Assembly (NCBI GenBank): GCA_910587875.1
Contig: CAJUOD010000098.1
Span: forward strand, 1 to 10,482
Origin: an uncultured Oscillibacter sp.
Lineage (GTDB): Bacteria; Bacillota; Clostridia; Oscillospirales; Oscillospiraceae
Direction: 5' to 3'
DNA: 10,482 nt
The notes beneath the pieces are model-generated. The model saw only the letters and a list, made by a program, of their open reading frames with translations, did not search any database and was not told the origin of the DNA. Made by a program: the position numbers and the translations under genes. Positions 1-6,354 of this stretch are shown here, piece by piece. Numbering within the stretch: position 1 is the first letter of the stretch; every line of letters starts with the position of its first letter.

Positions 1-2
1 AT

Positions 3-278
3 CTCTACTACGGCAACATCACACCCAACGAACAGCAGATGACACCTGGCTCAGAGCTGAAGAAAGCGGTGGATCGTGTCGCCAGCTGCGAAAAACAACT
101 CATGGAGCAACTCAGGGAAGCTGAGCAGGAGACTCTTACAAAGCTTATTCGGTCCCAGCATGAGATCAACAGCATCACAGCAACCGAAAATTTTATTCTG
201 GGATTCCGGTTGGGTGTCAGGCTGATGGCCGAGTGTATGGATGGCAACGATGGTGATATTCGAACGGGAGGTGGATGA
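3..278 (+). CDS. DUF6809-type protein, 5' end outside window
   Basis: This frame is open from the left edge, so the gene is partial; about 91 residues are visible. The first ones read LYYGNITPNEQQ. I recognise this N-terminal LYYGNI signature, together with the later segment ending GFRLGVRLM, as the small DUF6809 family of Clostridia and their mobile elements. Its function is unknown. The visible part is mostly charged helix (about residues 20-60), then a conserved FILGFRLGVRLM segment and a short Gly/Asp-rich tail. An internal ATG at 39 has no good ribosome-binding site and falls inside the conserved motif, so the true start lies upstream. The stop is 3 bp before integrase 1, whose Shine-Dalgarno sits in the last codons of this gene, so the two are probably co-transcribed and translationally coupled. 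The family call is from memory of the motif; the function is not known. Confidence 0.72.
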   Translation, partial: LYYGNITPNEQQMTPGSELKKAVDRVASCEKQLMEQLREAEQETLTKLIRSQHEINSITATENFILGFRLGVRLMAECMDGNDGDIRTGGG

Positions 279-281
279 CAA

Positions 282-1451
282 ATGGCAAAACGCAGACCGT
301 CCGGCGACGGCATGGTGCGCAAGCGGAGTGACGGCCGCTGGGAGGGTCGCATCGTGGTGGGCCACAAGGAAAACGGCGATTCCATCTTCCGCTACGTCTA
401 CGCTCCAACACAGAAAGAGCTATCCGCAAAGCTCCGCCAGCACATCGACAGATACCAGGGCGCCGACCTGACGGAACAGAGCAGGATGACGCTCTCAGAG
501 TGGTTGGATCAGTGGCTGGAGAGTATGGCGGACACTCTGCGGCCCAACACGCTGAGGAACTATCGCAGCTACATCGAGAACCACATCCGACCCAGCCTGG
601 GTGATAAGCAACTGACCCGGCTCACACCGAAAGACGTCCAGCAGTTCTATGAGAAACTGGGCGGCAGTCTGGCCAGCGGCACGGTTCGCCGCATCCACAC
701 CACACTCCACGGTGCGCTGAAAGCGGCGCAACAAGCGCACCTGATCGCCAGCAATCCAACCGAACAGATCATCGCACCCAAGTTCAGCTACGGGGAGAAA
801 CAGATTCTGACGGACGAGCAGCTGGATGTGTTCATGCAGATCATCGCAGAGGATGAAGTCTGGTACGACTTCTTCTACACGGAACTGACCACCGGCCTGC
901 GGCGGGGTGAGATCTGCGGTCTAAAATGGATGGATTTCGATGAGGTCAGCGGCACACTGAAAGTATGCCGCACCGTCTATCGGGAAGATGGCGGCGGTCT
1001 GACTGCCGGGGATACCAAGACCAGCGCCGGCACTCGGAAAATCGTGCTGCCCTCCAGTACAGCGGCTCTGCTCAGCAAGAGAAAAGCATCGGCAATGACT
1101 GAGTGGATATTCCCCGACCCGCTGAAACCGGAGCAGCCCGCTGATCCCGGCTCAGCCTACCGCCGGCTAAAGGTTCTTCTGAAACAGGCAGGACTGCCCA
1201 GCATCCGGTTCCATGACCTCAGACACACCTTTGCCACCCATGCGCTGGCATCAGGTGTGGACGTGAAAACCCTGTCGGGTATCCTGGGTCACACCAGGGC
1301 GGCGTTCACGCTGGACACCTACACCCACACCACCGGCGATATGCAGAAACGGGCCTCGGAAGTAGTAGGAGATTTCCTGACAGATATTTTCGGAGAGGAG
1401 TTGAGACCGTGGGAAGAAATCGCAAAAGCGGTGAGGGCACCGTCCGTCTAA
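282..1451 (+). CDS. Tyrosine site-specific integrase 1 (Tn916/phage Int type)
   Basis: A 389-aa integrase predicted to cut and rejoin DNA at attachment sites through a 3'-phosphotyrosine intermediate. Domains in order: an arm-type (AP2-like) DNA-binding domain at about residues 5-50 with the DGRWEGR core, a SAM-like core-binding domain at about 68-160, and the catalytic domain at about 175-365. The catalytic set is complete: Arg207 (TGLRRGE), Lys246, His311 and Arg314 (HDLRHTF), His337 (LGHT) and nucleophile Tyr347 (DTYTH). The start is the ATG at 282, 9 bp after GGGAGGT, which lies inside the preceding DUF6809 gene. It lacks the roughly 15-residue insertion that integrases 2 and 3 carry in the core-binding domain (GR-E-ES...GLS). 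The last 43 bp overlap the start of integrase 2 in another frame. It looks intact and active; the target site is not identifiable from the protein. Confidence 0.96.
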   Translation: MAKRRPSGDGMVRKRSDGRWEGRIVVGHKENGDSIFRYVYAPTQKELSAKLRQHIDRYQGADLTEQSRMTLSEWLDQWLESMADTLRPNTLRNYRSYIENHIRPSLGDKQLTRLTPKDVQQFYEKLGGSLASGTVRRIHTTLHGALKAAQQAHLIASNPTEQIIAPKFSYGEKQILTDEQLDVFMQIIAEDEVWYDFFYTELTTGLRRGEICGLKWMDFDEVSGTLKVCRTVYREDGGGLTAGDTKTSAGTRKIVLPSSTAALLSKRKASAMTEWIFPDPLKPEQPADPGSAYRRLKVLLKQAGLPSIRFHDLRHTFATHALASGVDVKTLSGILGHTRAAFTLDTYTHTTGDMQKRASEVVGDFLTDIFGEELRPWEEIAKAVRAPSV

Positions 1452-2842
1452 GAAAAGACGGACGCTGGGAGGGTCGGGTGGTCATCGGCTACGACGACAA
1501 GGGTCTGCCCAGGACGAAAAACGTGCTGGCCAAAACCAAGGCAGACTGTGTGGCGAAACTGGAGTCGCTGAAAGAATCCGTGGCTCCCGCAACCGCTGTC
1601 AAGATCAGAGCGGATATGCCCTTCGGCGAGTGGGTGGCATTCTGGTATGAGACCTGCTGTAAACCCGCCGTCCGGCCAAATACACGGACCGGCTATGAAA
1701 ATAATATCCGCCTGTACATCCGGCCAAGGCTGGGCAATATTCCTCTGAACAAGTTGACCACAAACGACCTCCAGCAGTTCATAAACTGGATGAGGAAAGA
1801 TGGACGGAGTGAGTATCGGGAATCCAGAGGGGATGGCCTCTCAGACAATACGATACGGCACTGCTATGGTCTCTGCCGCAGGGCCTTGGAGAAAGCTGTA
1901 GCCGAAAAACTGATTTCTCAAAATCCTGCGAGGGAATGCAAACTCCCGCCGGCCAGACGAATGGAGATGAAGCTGCTAAGCCGGGAGGAACTGCAGAAGC
2001 TGCTGATCCAGGCCAGGGCCGAGGGTTACTATGAGGTGTTTCTCCTGGAACTGACCACTGGGCTTAGGGTGGGAGAACTGATGGCGCTCCAGTGGGATGA
2101 CCTGAACTTCAAGACCGGCGAACTGCGAATCGAGCGGCAGGTCTACCAGATCAAAGGCGAGTTACTGATACAGTCACCGAAGAACAAGGCCTCCATCCGG
2201 ACGGTAATCCTGCCGCCCGCAGTGGTCGCCGCACTGAGAATATACAAGCAGACCGTCTCTTCACGATGGATGTTTCCCTCACCTAAAAAGGAGGACGCTC
2301 CGATAGCTCCCTCAGTTGTCAGCCATCGGCTGGCCAAGATTCTAAAACATGCCGGATGCAAAAAGGTGCGTTTCCATGACCTGCGTCATGTGTTCGCTAC
2401 CAACGCCCTGGAGCATGGGATGGATGTCAAGACCCTCTCTACCATCATCGGTCATATCTCGAGTGCCACAACTCTGAACATCTACGCCCACGTCACTGAT
2501 GATATGCAGAGACAGGCCGCTGCCAAAATTGACCTGGGAATCGGCAGAGCGGAAGCAGCGAAGTCCGCACCGCCGACAGAACCTAAAGCCTCTATGACTG
2601 ATTTCCAGCCTACCTGGAAGGGGAGACGACGGTGGGGAACCGGGTCCCTCAGTCAAAGTAAAAGCGGTCGATGGACCGGACGGTGTGCGATCACATGGCC
2701 GGATGGGAGACTGGAAGCACGAAGCGTCCACGCTGATACAGAGGTCGAATGTGAAAGACTGCTGGCGATCATGATTGCCGGGATGCGAGCGGAGGTGGCC
2801 GCCGAAAAGGAGCGGCTGAGGACAGAAAACAGAGTAGGCTGA
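1409..2842 (+). CDS. Tyrosine site-specific integrase 2 with an extra C-terminal arm-type domain
   Basis: A 477-aa integrase, about 90 residues longer than its two neighbours. It starts at GTG 1409, 8 bp after GGAGAGGAG, inside the end of integrase 1, so translation of the pair is probably coupled. Domains: N-terminal arm-type domain at about 5-52 (DGRWEGR), core-binding domain at about 70-172, catalytic domain at about 188-372. Catalytic residues Arg220, Lys258, His323, Arg326, His349 and Tyr359 are all present. After the catalytic domain, residues about 404-455 repeat the arm-domain pattern: GRRR..GTGSL, SGRWTGR, then V.A.T...C..LL, matching GRNRKSGEGTV, DGRWEGR and VLAKTKADC of the N-terminus. 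A second DNA-binding arm domain at the C-terminus is unusual for this family. A rho-independent terminator follows 8 bp after the stop. The integrase call is secure; the role of the extra domain is inferred. Confidence 0.95.
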   Translation: MGRNRKSGEGTVRLRKDGRWEGRVVIGYDDKGLPRTKNVLAKTKADCVAKLESLKESVAPATAVKIRADMPFGEWVAFWYETCCKPAVRPNTRTGYENNIRLYIRPRLGNIPLNKLTTNDLQQFINWMRKDGRSEYRESRGDGLSDNTIRHCYGLCRRALEKAVAEKLISQNPARECKLPPARRMEMKLLSREELQKLLIQARAEGYYEVFLLELTTGLRVGELMALQWDDLNFKTGELRIERQVYQIKGELLIQSPKNKASIRTVILPPAVVAALRIYKQTVSSRWMFPSPKKEDAPIAPSVVSHRLAKILKHAGCKKVRFHDLRHVFATNALEHGMDVKTLSTIIGHISSATTLNIYAHVTDDMQRQAAAKIDLGIGRAEAAKSAPPTEPKASMTDFQPTWKGRRRWGTGSLSQSKSGRWTGRCAITWPDGRLEARSVHADTEVECERLLAIMIAGMRAEVAAEKERLRTENRVG

Positions 2843-2850
2843 ACAGCATA

Positions 2851-2884
2851 CAGTCCGCTGGGATACTCCAGCGGGCTGGTTTTC
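2851..2884 (+). terminator. Rho-independent terminator after integrase 2
   Basis: An 11-bp stem (CAGTCCGCTGG pairing with CCAGCGGGCTG, one G-U pair) with a 6-nt loop GATACT is followed by GTTTTCTCTG. It begins 8 bp after the integrase 2 stop and so closes the DUF6809 - integrase 1 - integrase 2 unit, which makes integrase 3 a separate transcription unit. Confidence 0.82.
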
Positions 2885-3257
2885 TCTGTCTGTGGGCAAA
2901 TATGTGGTCAGGGAATGACCAGCCGTACCAAGCAAACAGAAATAGTTACAAAAATAGCAGGTTTGAGAAAGATAATGGAGATTTTCAGGGGCATAAATCA
3001 GCCCATATTCTCAGAGCAGCGTGTGCGCTGGTACCTACAAAGAGAAGGTCACACGAAACGGTTCTGTTTTTCTCTCCTGCCTGGTCGATGCCATGGATCA
3101 AGAATGCCCGGGTGTACAGTTCAAAAACTGCACCGCTATAGACAAAGAGAAGTCCCAACGGATTTTTCCTCTCTGCCCTTCCAAATCGACGATGGGCAAA
3201 TCCGAATTTTTTGATAACACGACACGCAGACGCTGGATAATTCTGTGAGGTGCTGGT
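2885..3257. other. Gene-poor spacer between integrases 2 and 3
   Basis: No convincing gene is seen here on either strand. The open frames present (about 75-99 codons on +, up to 96 on -) overlap each other in several frames, lack Shine-Dalgarno sequences and match no family I recognise. The base composition is more A/T-rich than the host genes to the right. The stretch could hold a decayed small gene, arm-type integrase binding sites or a non-coding leader; nothing in the sequence decides between these. Confidence 0.5.
3211..3241 (+). promoter_or_regulatory. Possible promoter for integrase 3
   Basis: TTGATA at 3211-3216 is followed by GATAAT at 3236-3241. The 19-bp spacing is longer than ideal; TGGATA at 3234-3239 would give 17 bp but is a poorer -10. 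It lies about 50 bp before the integrase 3 start, after the terminator of the previous unit, so a promoter is expected near here. The exact elements are uncertain. Confidence 0.35.
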
Positions 3258-3292
3258 ATGGTGTGTTGCTGACAAAGGAGGCGATACACCAT
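3258..3292 (+). promoter_or_regulatory. Hairpin over the integrase 3 translation start
   Basis: ATGGTGTGTTGC (3258-3269) can pair with GCGATACACCAT (3281-3292): 12 continuous pairs, two of them G-U. The 11-nt loop (3270-3280) contains AAAGGAG, nearly the whole Shine-Dalgarno, and the 3' arm contains the first two bases of the ATG at 3291. The pairing is read directly from the sequence. Control of integrase 3 translation by this structure is an inference. Confidence 0.55.
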
Positions 3293-4436
3293 GGCAAAAA
3301 GACGTGCCAATGGAGAAGGCAGCATTCGCAAACGAAAGGATGGTCGCTGGGAGGGACGCTACACGGCGGGACGTGATCTGGTGACCGGGAAGGTGATCTA
3401 CAAAAACGTCCTTGGTAAAACCCAGGCGGAGGTAAAGGAGAAGCTCAAGTCAGCCATTGAGAAAAACAGCGCCTTGCCCTTGGCGGCAGGGCAGTATACA
3501 CTCGGCCAATGGCTGGACACTTGGATGGAGAACTACGCCAAGCTCCAAGTCCGGGCCTCGTCCTACAAGACCTACCAGGGCTTCATCGACAACCACATCA
3601 AGCCCGCCCTCGGTGATCTGCCGCTGGAAAAACTGACAGCGATGGACCTCCAACGGTTATACAAACACCTGCTGGAAAGCGGCAGAGTGGAGTGTACCGA
3701 GTCACGCAATAAGCCGAAGGGCCTCAGCGTCAAGACAGTACGCAACATCAACCAGATGATTTCCTCCGCCCTGAACTGTGCGGTGGAACAGCGGCTGATT
3801 CCCGCCAATCCCACGAAGGGCTGTGTCCTGCCAAAGCTGGAGCGGAAGGAAATGAAAATCCTGCCGCCGGAGAGCCTGGGTACCTTCTTCGAGGAGGCAC
3901 GGCGCAGCGGCGTATTTGAGCTCTACTACATCGACCTCGCCACAGGTCTCCGGCGGGGAGAACTGCTGGGGCTGAAATGGAGTGACGTCGACCTGGGCAA
4001 AGGCATCATCCACGTCCGGCGACAAATCCTCCGGCAGAATGGAAAAGTGATAGAAGCTCCCCTGAAAACGAAAAACTCCTACCGCAATATCGCGATAGGC
4101 GCTGATACGATTAATGTTCTCAGGCGCATGGAGCAGAAGGATGAATATGTCTTCCCCTCGCCATACGGCGGCCCCATGTCGCCGGACAGCGTGCTGCATA
4201 TGCTCCAGCGGGTACTGAAACGGGCGGGGCTGGAACGGATACGCTTCCACGACCTCAGACACACGTTTTCTGTGCTGGCCTTGCAGAATGGAGTAGACGT
4301 GAAAACCCTCTCCGCCATGCTGGGACACTACAGCGCAGGCTTCACCCTCGACACCTATGCCCACGTCACGACCTCCATGCAGAAGCAGGCGGCGAGTGCG
4401 GTGGGGAATTTCCTCTCCAGTACTCTCCTGCCCTAA
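3291..4436 (+). CDS. Tyrosine site-specific integrase 3, adjacent to the tRNA-Arg site
   Basis: A 381-aa integrase with the standard three-part layout: arm-type domain at about 5-52 (DGRWEGR), core-binding domain at about 70-175, catalytic domain at about 188-370. Catalytic residues Arg221 (TGLRRGE), Lys259, His320 and Arg323 (HDLRHTF), His346 (LGHY) and Tyr356 (DTYAHV) are complete. The ATG at 3291 follows AAAGGAGG with 9-bp spacing. It shares the catalytic C-terminus style of integrase 1 and the core-binding insertion of integrase 2, so all three are homologues but not recent copies. It is the integrase closest to the tRNA-Arg gene and reads toward the tRNA 3' end, the usual place for the integrase that recognises that attachment site. 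It is therefore the best candidate for having inserted the element, although integrases 1 and 2 could also take part. Confidence 0.96.
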   Translation: MAKRRANGEGSIRKRKDGRWEGRYTAGRDLVTGKVIYKNVLGKTQAEVKEKLKSAIEKNSALPLAAGQYTLGQWLDTWMENYAKLQVRASSYKTYQGFIDNHIKPALGDLPLEKLTAMDLQRLYKHLLESGRVECTESRNKPKGLSVKTVRNINQMISSALNCAVEQRLIPANPTKGCVLPKLERKEMKILPPESLGTFFEEARRSGVFELYYIDLATGLRRGELLGLKWSDVDLGKGIIHVRRQILRQNGKVIEAPLKTKNSYRNIAIGADTINVLRRMEQKDEYVFPSPYGGPMSPDSVLHMLQRVLKRAGLERIRFHDLRHTFSVLALQNGVDVKTLSAMLGHYSAGFTLDTYAHVTTSMQKQAASAVGNFLSSTLLP

Positions 4437-4522
4437 CTGCTCCAAAATCCCGTATGGGTCACGGCTTGGGTCAACCGCCTACCGTAAAATTGAACCACCT
4501 GAAAAAGTACAGAAAGCAAAAG
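4437..4522. other. Element end, candidate attachment-site flank
   Basis: These 86 bp between integrase 3 and the tRNA-side hairpin contain no gene. TGGGTCA occurs twice in direct orientation (4455-4461 and 4467-4473, 12 bp apart), the kind of short direct repeat that arm-type integrase domains bind. The exact att core cannot be fixed because the other end of the element is outside the window. Confidence 0.4.
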
Positions 4523-4559
4523 CAAAGCCACGGAAATCCATCGGATTTCCGTGGCTTTG
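4523..4559. terminator. Perfect 17-bp hairpin touching the tRNA-Arg 3' end
   Basis: CAAAGCCACGGAAATCC (4523-4539) pairs perfectly with GGATTTCCGTGGCTTTG (4543-4559) around the 3-nt loop ATC. On the - strand it lies directly after the tRNA and its 5' arm includes the last two bases of the encoded CCA; a run CTTTTGCTTT follows, consistent with termination of the tRNA transcript. On the + strand it could also stop read-through from integrase 3 into the antisense of the tRNA. Confidence 0.7.
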
Positions 4560-4634
4560 GTACGCCCTGAGGGATTCGAACCCCCGGCCTTCTGGTCCGT
4601 AGCCAGACGCTCTATCCAGCTGAGCTAAGGGCGC
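4558..4634 (-). tRNA. tRNA-Arg (anticodon ACG)
   Basis: A 77-nt cloverleaf is readable on the - strand, with CCA encoded at 4560-4558. Acceptor GCGCCCT pairs with AGGGCGT; the D stem is GCUC/GAGC; the anticodon stem UCUGG/CCAGA encloses loop CUACGGA with anticodon ACG; the T arm has loop UUCGAAU closed by GGGGG/CCCUC. A34 would be read as inosine, as is usual for bacterial tRNA-Arg(ACG). The terminal acceptor pair is G1-U72 rather than the expected G1-C72. The 3' end faces the integrase array, so this gene is the probable integration site. Confidence 0.96.
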
Positions 4635-4639
4635 ACATC

Positions 4640-4692
4640 CTGTCCTTTCCGGACAGCTTCATTATAATAGCACACTCTCCTTAGAAATGCAA
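4640..4692 (-). promoter_or_regulatory. tRNA-Arg promoter and leader
   Basis: On the - strand a consensus TATAAT (4666-4661) lies about 26 bp before the mature tRNA 5' end. TTGCAT (4692-4687) is present but 20 bp upstream, so the -35 is unclear. The leader contains a small hairpin, CTGTCC/GGACAG (4640-4656), just before the tRNA. Confidence 0.5.
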
Positions 4693-4744
4693 GCCCTTTT
4701 TTTCATCTTTCTCTTATAAGTGAAACCCGCACATTCAGCCCGCC

Positions 4745-5842
4745 TCACCCCAGGTCCCGGTGGTCCAGAGCGGCCAGGCCGAAGCGCACCGCCTGAGTGA
4801 CGGCCTCCCGCTCCGCCTCGTCCCCGGCGGCCTCCCATTTGGCCCGGAGCTCCCGGAGGAACAGGCCCCGGAGGGAGTCCTCCCCGGCACGGGCCCAGAC
4901 GTCCGCCGCCACACGGGTGTGGTCCCGGACCTCCAGGGCATAGAACCGCCCGGCCAGGGCCGTCTCCAGGGCCCTGGCGTCCGCGCCGCCCTCTCCGGCC
5001 TCGCCGGTGAGGAGGATGCGGTAAAGATCCTCCGCCGTATCGCCGGGCAGGGCGGCCTCCACGGCCTCCCGGGGGGAGCGGCCCGTCACGTCCACCTCTA
5101 AACTCTCATACCGCCGCCGGGCGAAGGGCACGAAGGCCAGGGAAACCTTTCCCCCATCGTCGATGACACCCTCGTAAAAGCCCTTTTCCCCCAGCTCGTC
5201 AAAGCCCCGGCCCTCGATGCAGCCGGGCCAGGCGCAGAGGGTCCCGCCGTAGGTCCTGGGCTCCGCCCGCTTGTGGATGTGCCCCAGGGCCAGATACGCA
5301 AGCCCGCTGGCGGCGGCGTCCTCCCGCCGGATCGGGTTATAGCGGTCCTCCGCCGGGTCGATCTCGCCGTGGAGGATGCCCAGGTGGACCCGCCCGTCCT
5401 CCGGCGCGGAAAAGCCCGCCAGGAGGCCGGTCCCCTGTTCCGGGGAGGTGAAGGCCGCCCCGTGGACGGCGACGCCCAGCTGGGGCAGGTCCATGGAGGC
5501 CATGGCGCTCTCCCGGAAGATGTGGACGTTCTCCGGCCAGCTCACGGTGACCCAGGGACTGCCCGGGCCGTACCAGTCGTGGTTCCCCGGGGCGGCGAAG
5601 ACCTGGGCGTTCATGCGCCCCAGGGCCTCCGCCAGGGCCTCGCCGGTCTCCCGGTAGGGGGCGGCGCTGTCGAACAGGTCCCCCGCCAGCAGCACCAGCT
5701 GGACGCCGTGGCCGTTCACGTAGTCCGCCAGCCGGAAGGCCAGCTCCCGGCTCTCCCGCCGCCGCTCCGCCGCCCGCCCGGCGGGCAGGGCCCCGAAGGC
5801 GCTGTCCAGATGGAAGTCCGCCGCGTGGATGAATTTTAGCAT
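4745..5842 (-). CDS. SbcD/YhaO-family metallophosphoesterase (DNA repair exonuclease)
   Basis: A 365-aa calcineurin-like phosphoesterase of the SbcD/Mre11/YhaO group, predicted to be a cytoplasmic metal-dependent nuclease acting on DNA ends. The metal-binding motifs are in order: Asp9-x-His11 (AADFHLDS), Asp55 (GDLFD), Asn86-His87-Asp88 (GNHDW), His157 (LHGE) and His187-x-His189 (GHIHK). The C-terminal 100 residues form the family's capping region. The start is the ATG at 5842: it follows GGAGGG and lies 1 bp after the stop of the preceding gene, and the FIHAADFH segment begins there, whereas the upstream in-frame extension is low-quality. It is last in the ymdB - ybaK-family - yhaO operon. 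YhaO-type proteins usually work with an SbcC/YhaN-type ATPase encoded next to them; no such gene is visible, as the tRNA-Arg follows 110 bp downstream. Confidence 0.88.
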   Translation of the reverse strand: MLKFIHAADFHLDSAFGALPAGRAAERRRESRELAFRLADYVNGHGVQLVLLAGDLFDSAAPYRETGEALAEALGRMNAQVFAAPGNHDWYGPGSPWVTVSWPENVHIFRESAMASMDLPQLGVAVHGAAFTSPEQGTGLLAGFSAPEDGRVHLGILHGEIDPAEDRYNPIRREDAAASGLAYLALGHIHKRAEPRTYGGTLCAWPGCIEGRGFDELGEKGFYEGVIDDGGKVSLAFVPFARRRYESLEVDVTGRSPREAVEAALPGDTAEDLYRILLTGEAGEGGADARALETALAGRFYALEVRDHTRVAADVWARAGEDSLRGLFLRELRAKWEAAGDEAEREAVTQAVRFGLAALDHRDLG

Positions 5843-5843
5843 A

Positions 5844-6326
5844 TCAGCCCTCCGTCTGCCAGGCCTTGCAGACGTCGACCCACTCCACGAAATTGGAGGA
5901 GTATTTCTCCAGCTCCTCACAGGTCAGCTCAATGGCGCTGTTGTCGCTACCCGCGGCGGGGAAGACGGTCTCGAACCGCTTCAGGGACACGTCCAGATAG
6001 ACCTTCACATCCTCCGGCAGGGCGAAGGAGCACACGCCGCCCACGTCGTGGCCGATGAGGCTGTGGGCCTCCTCCCAGGTGAGCATTTTGGCCTTGGTGT
6101 GGAACTGGGCCTTGTATTTGCTGTTGTCAATTTTCGCGTCTCCCGCCACCACAATGATGACGGGCTTGTCCTCTATTTTGAAGCTCAGGCTCTTGGCGAT
6201 CCGGGCGCCCTCCACGCCCACGGCCACCGCCGCCAGCTCCACCGTGGCGGAGGAGACCTCAAACTCCCGGATGCGGTCCTCAATGCCGAACTGCTTGAAA
6301 TAGGCTCTGACTTTTTCAATGGACAT
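5844..6326 (-). CDS. YbaK/EbsC-family aminoacyl-tRNA deacylase
   Basis: A 160-aa protein of the YbaK/ProXp superfamily, whose members hydrolyse mischarged tRNAs (for example Ala- or Cys-tRNA-Pro) in trans. Visible family features are the conserved lysine in ARIAKSLSF (Lys45), the GDAKID block at 62-67, GHDVGGVCSFALP at about 92-104 and PAAGSDNSAIEL at about 123-134. Length is normal for a stand-alone member. The ATG at 6326 follows GAGAGG with 9-nt spacing. It lies 28 bp after ymdB and ends 1 bp before the YhaO-family gene, so the three are almost certainly one operon. The mischarged substrate cannot be predicted. It is not the Pro-tRNA synthetase insertion domain, since no synthetase sequence surrounds it. 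Confidence 0.9.
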   Translation of the reverse strand: MSIEKVRAYFKQFGIEDRIREFEVSSATVELAAVAVGVEGARIAKSLSFKIEDKPVIIVVAGDAKIDNSKYKAQFHTKAKMLTWEEAHSLIGHDVGGVCSFALPEDVKVYLDVSLKRFETVFPAAGSDNSAIELTCEELEKYSSNFVEWVDVCKAWQTEG

Positions 6327-6354
6327 ATGTGACTACCTCTCTTTTGTGATCTGA

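Noticed and set aside
2342..2935. A 197-codon - strand frame opposite integrase 2
   Set aside because: It is antisense to the catalytic domain of integrase 2, with no ribosome-binding site or family match.
2902..3275. Candidate small genes between integrases 2 and 3
   Set aside because: Several overlapping frames on both strands compete, none has a Shine-Dalgarno or recognisable motif, so no CDS is called.
4357..4602. A small + strand frame ending in the LRDSNPRPSGP motif
   Set aside because: It overlaps the end of integrase 3 and reads through the hairpin into the antisense of tRNA-Arg; that ending is the well-known artefact of translating an antisense tRNA.
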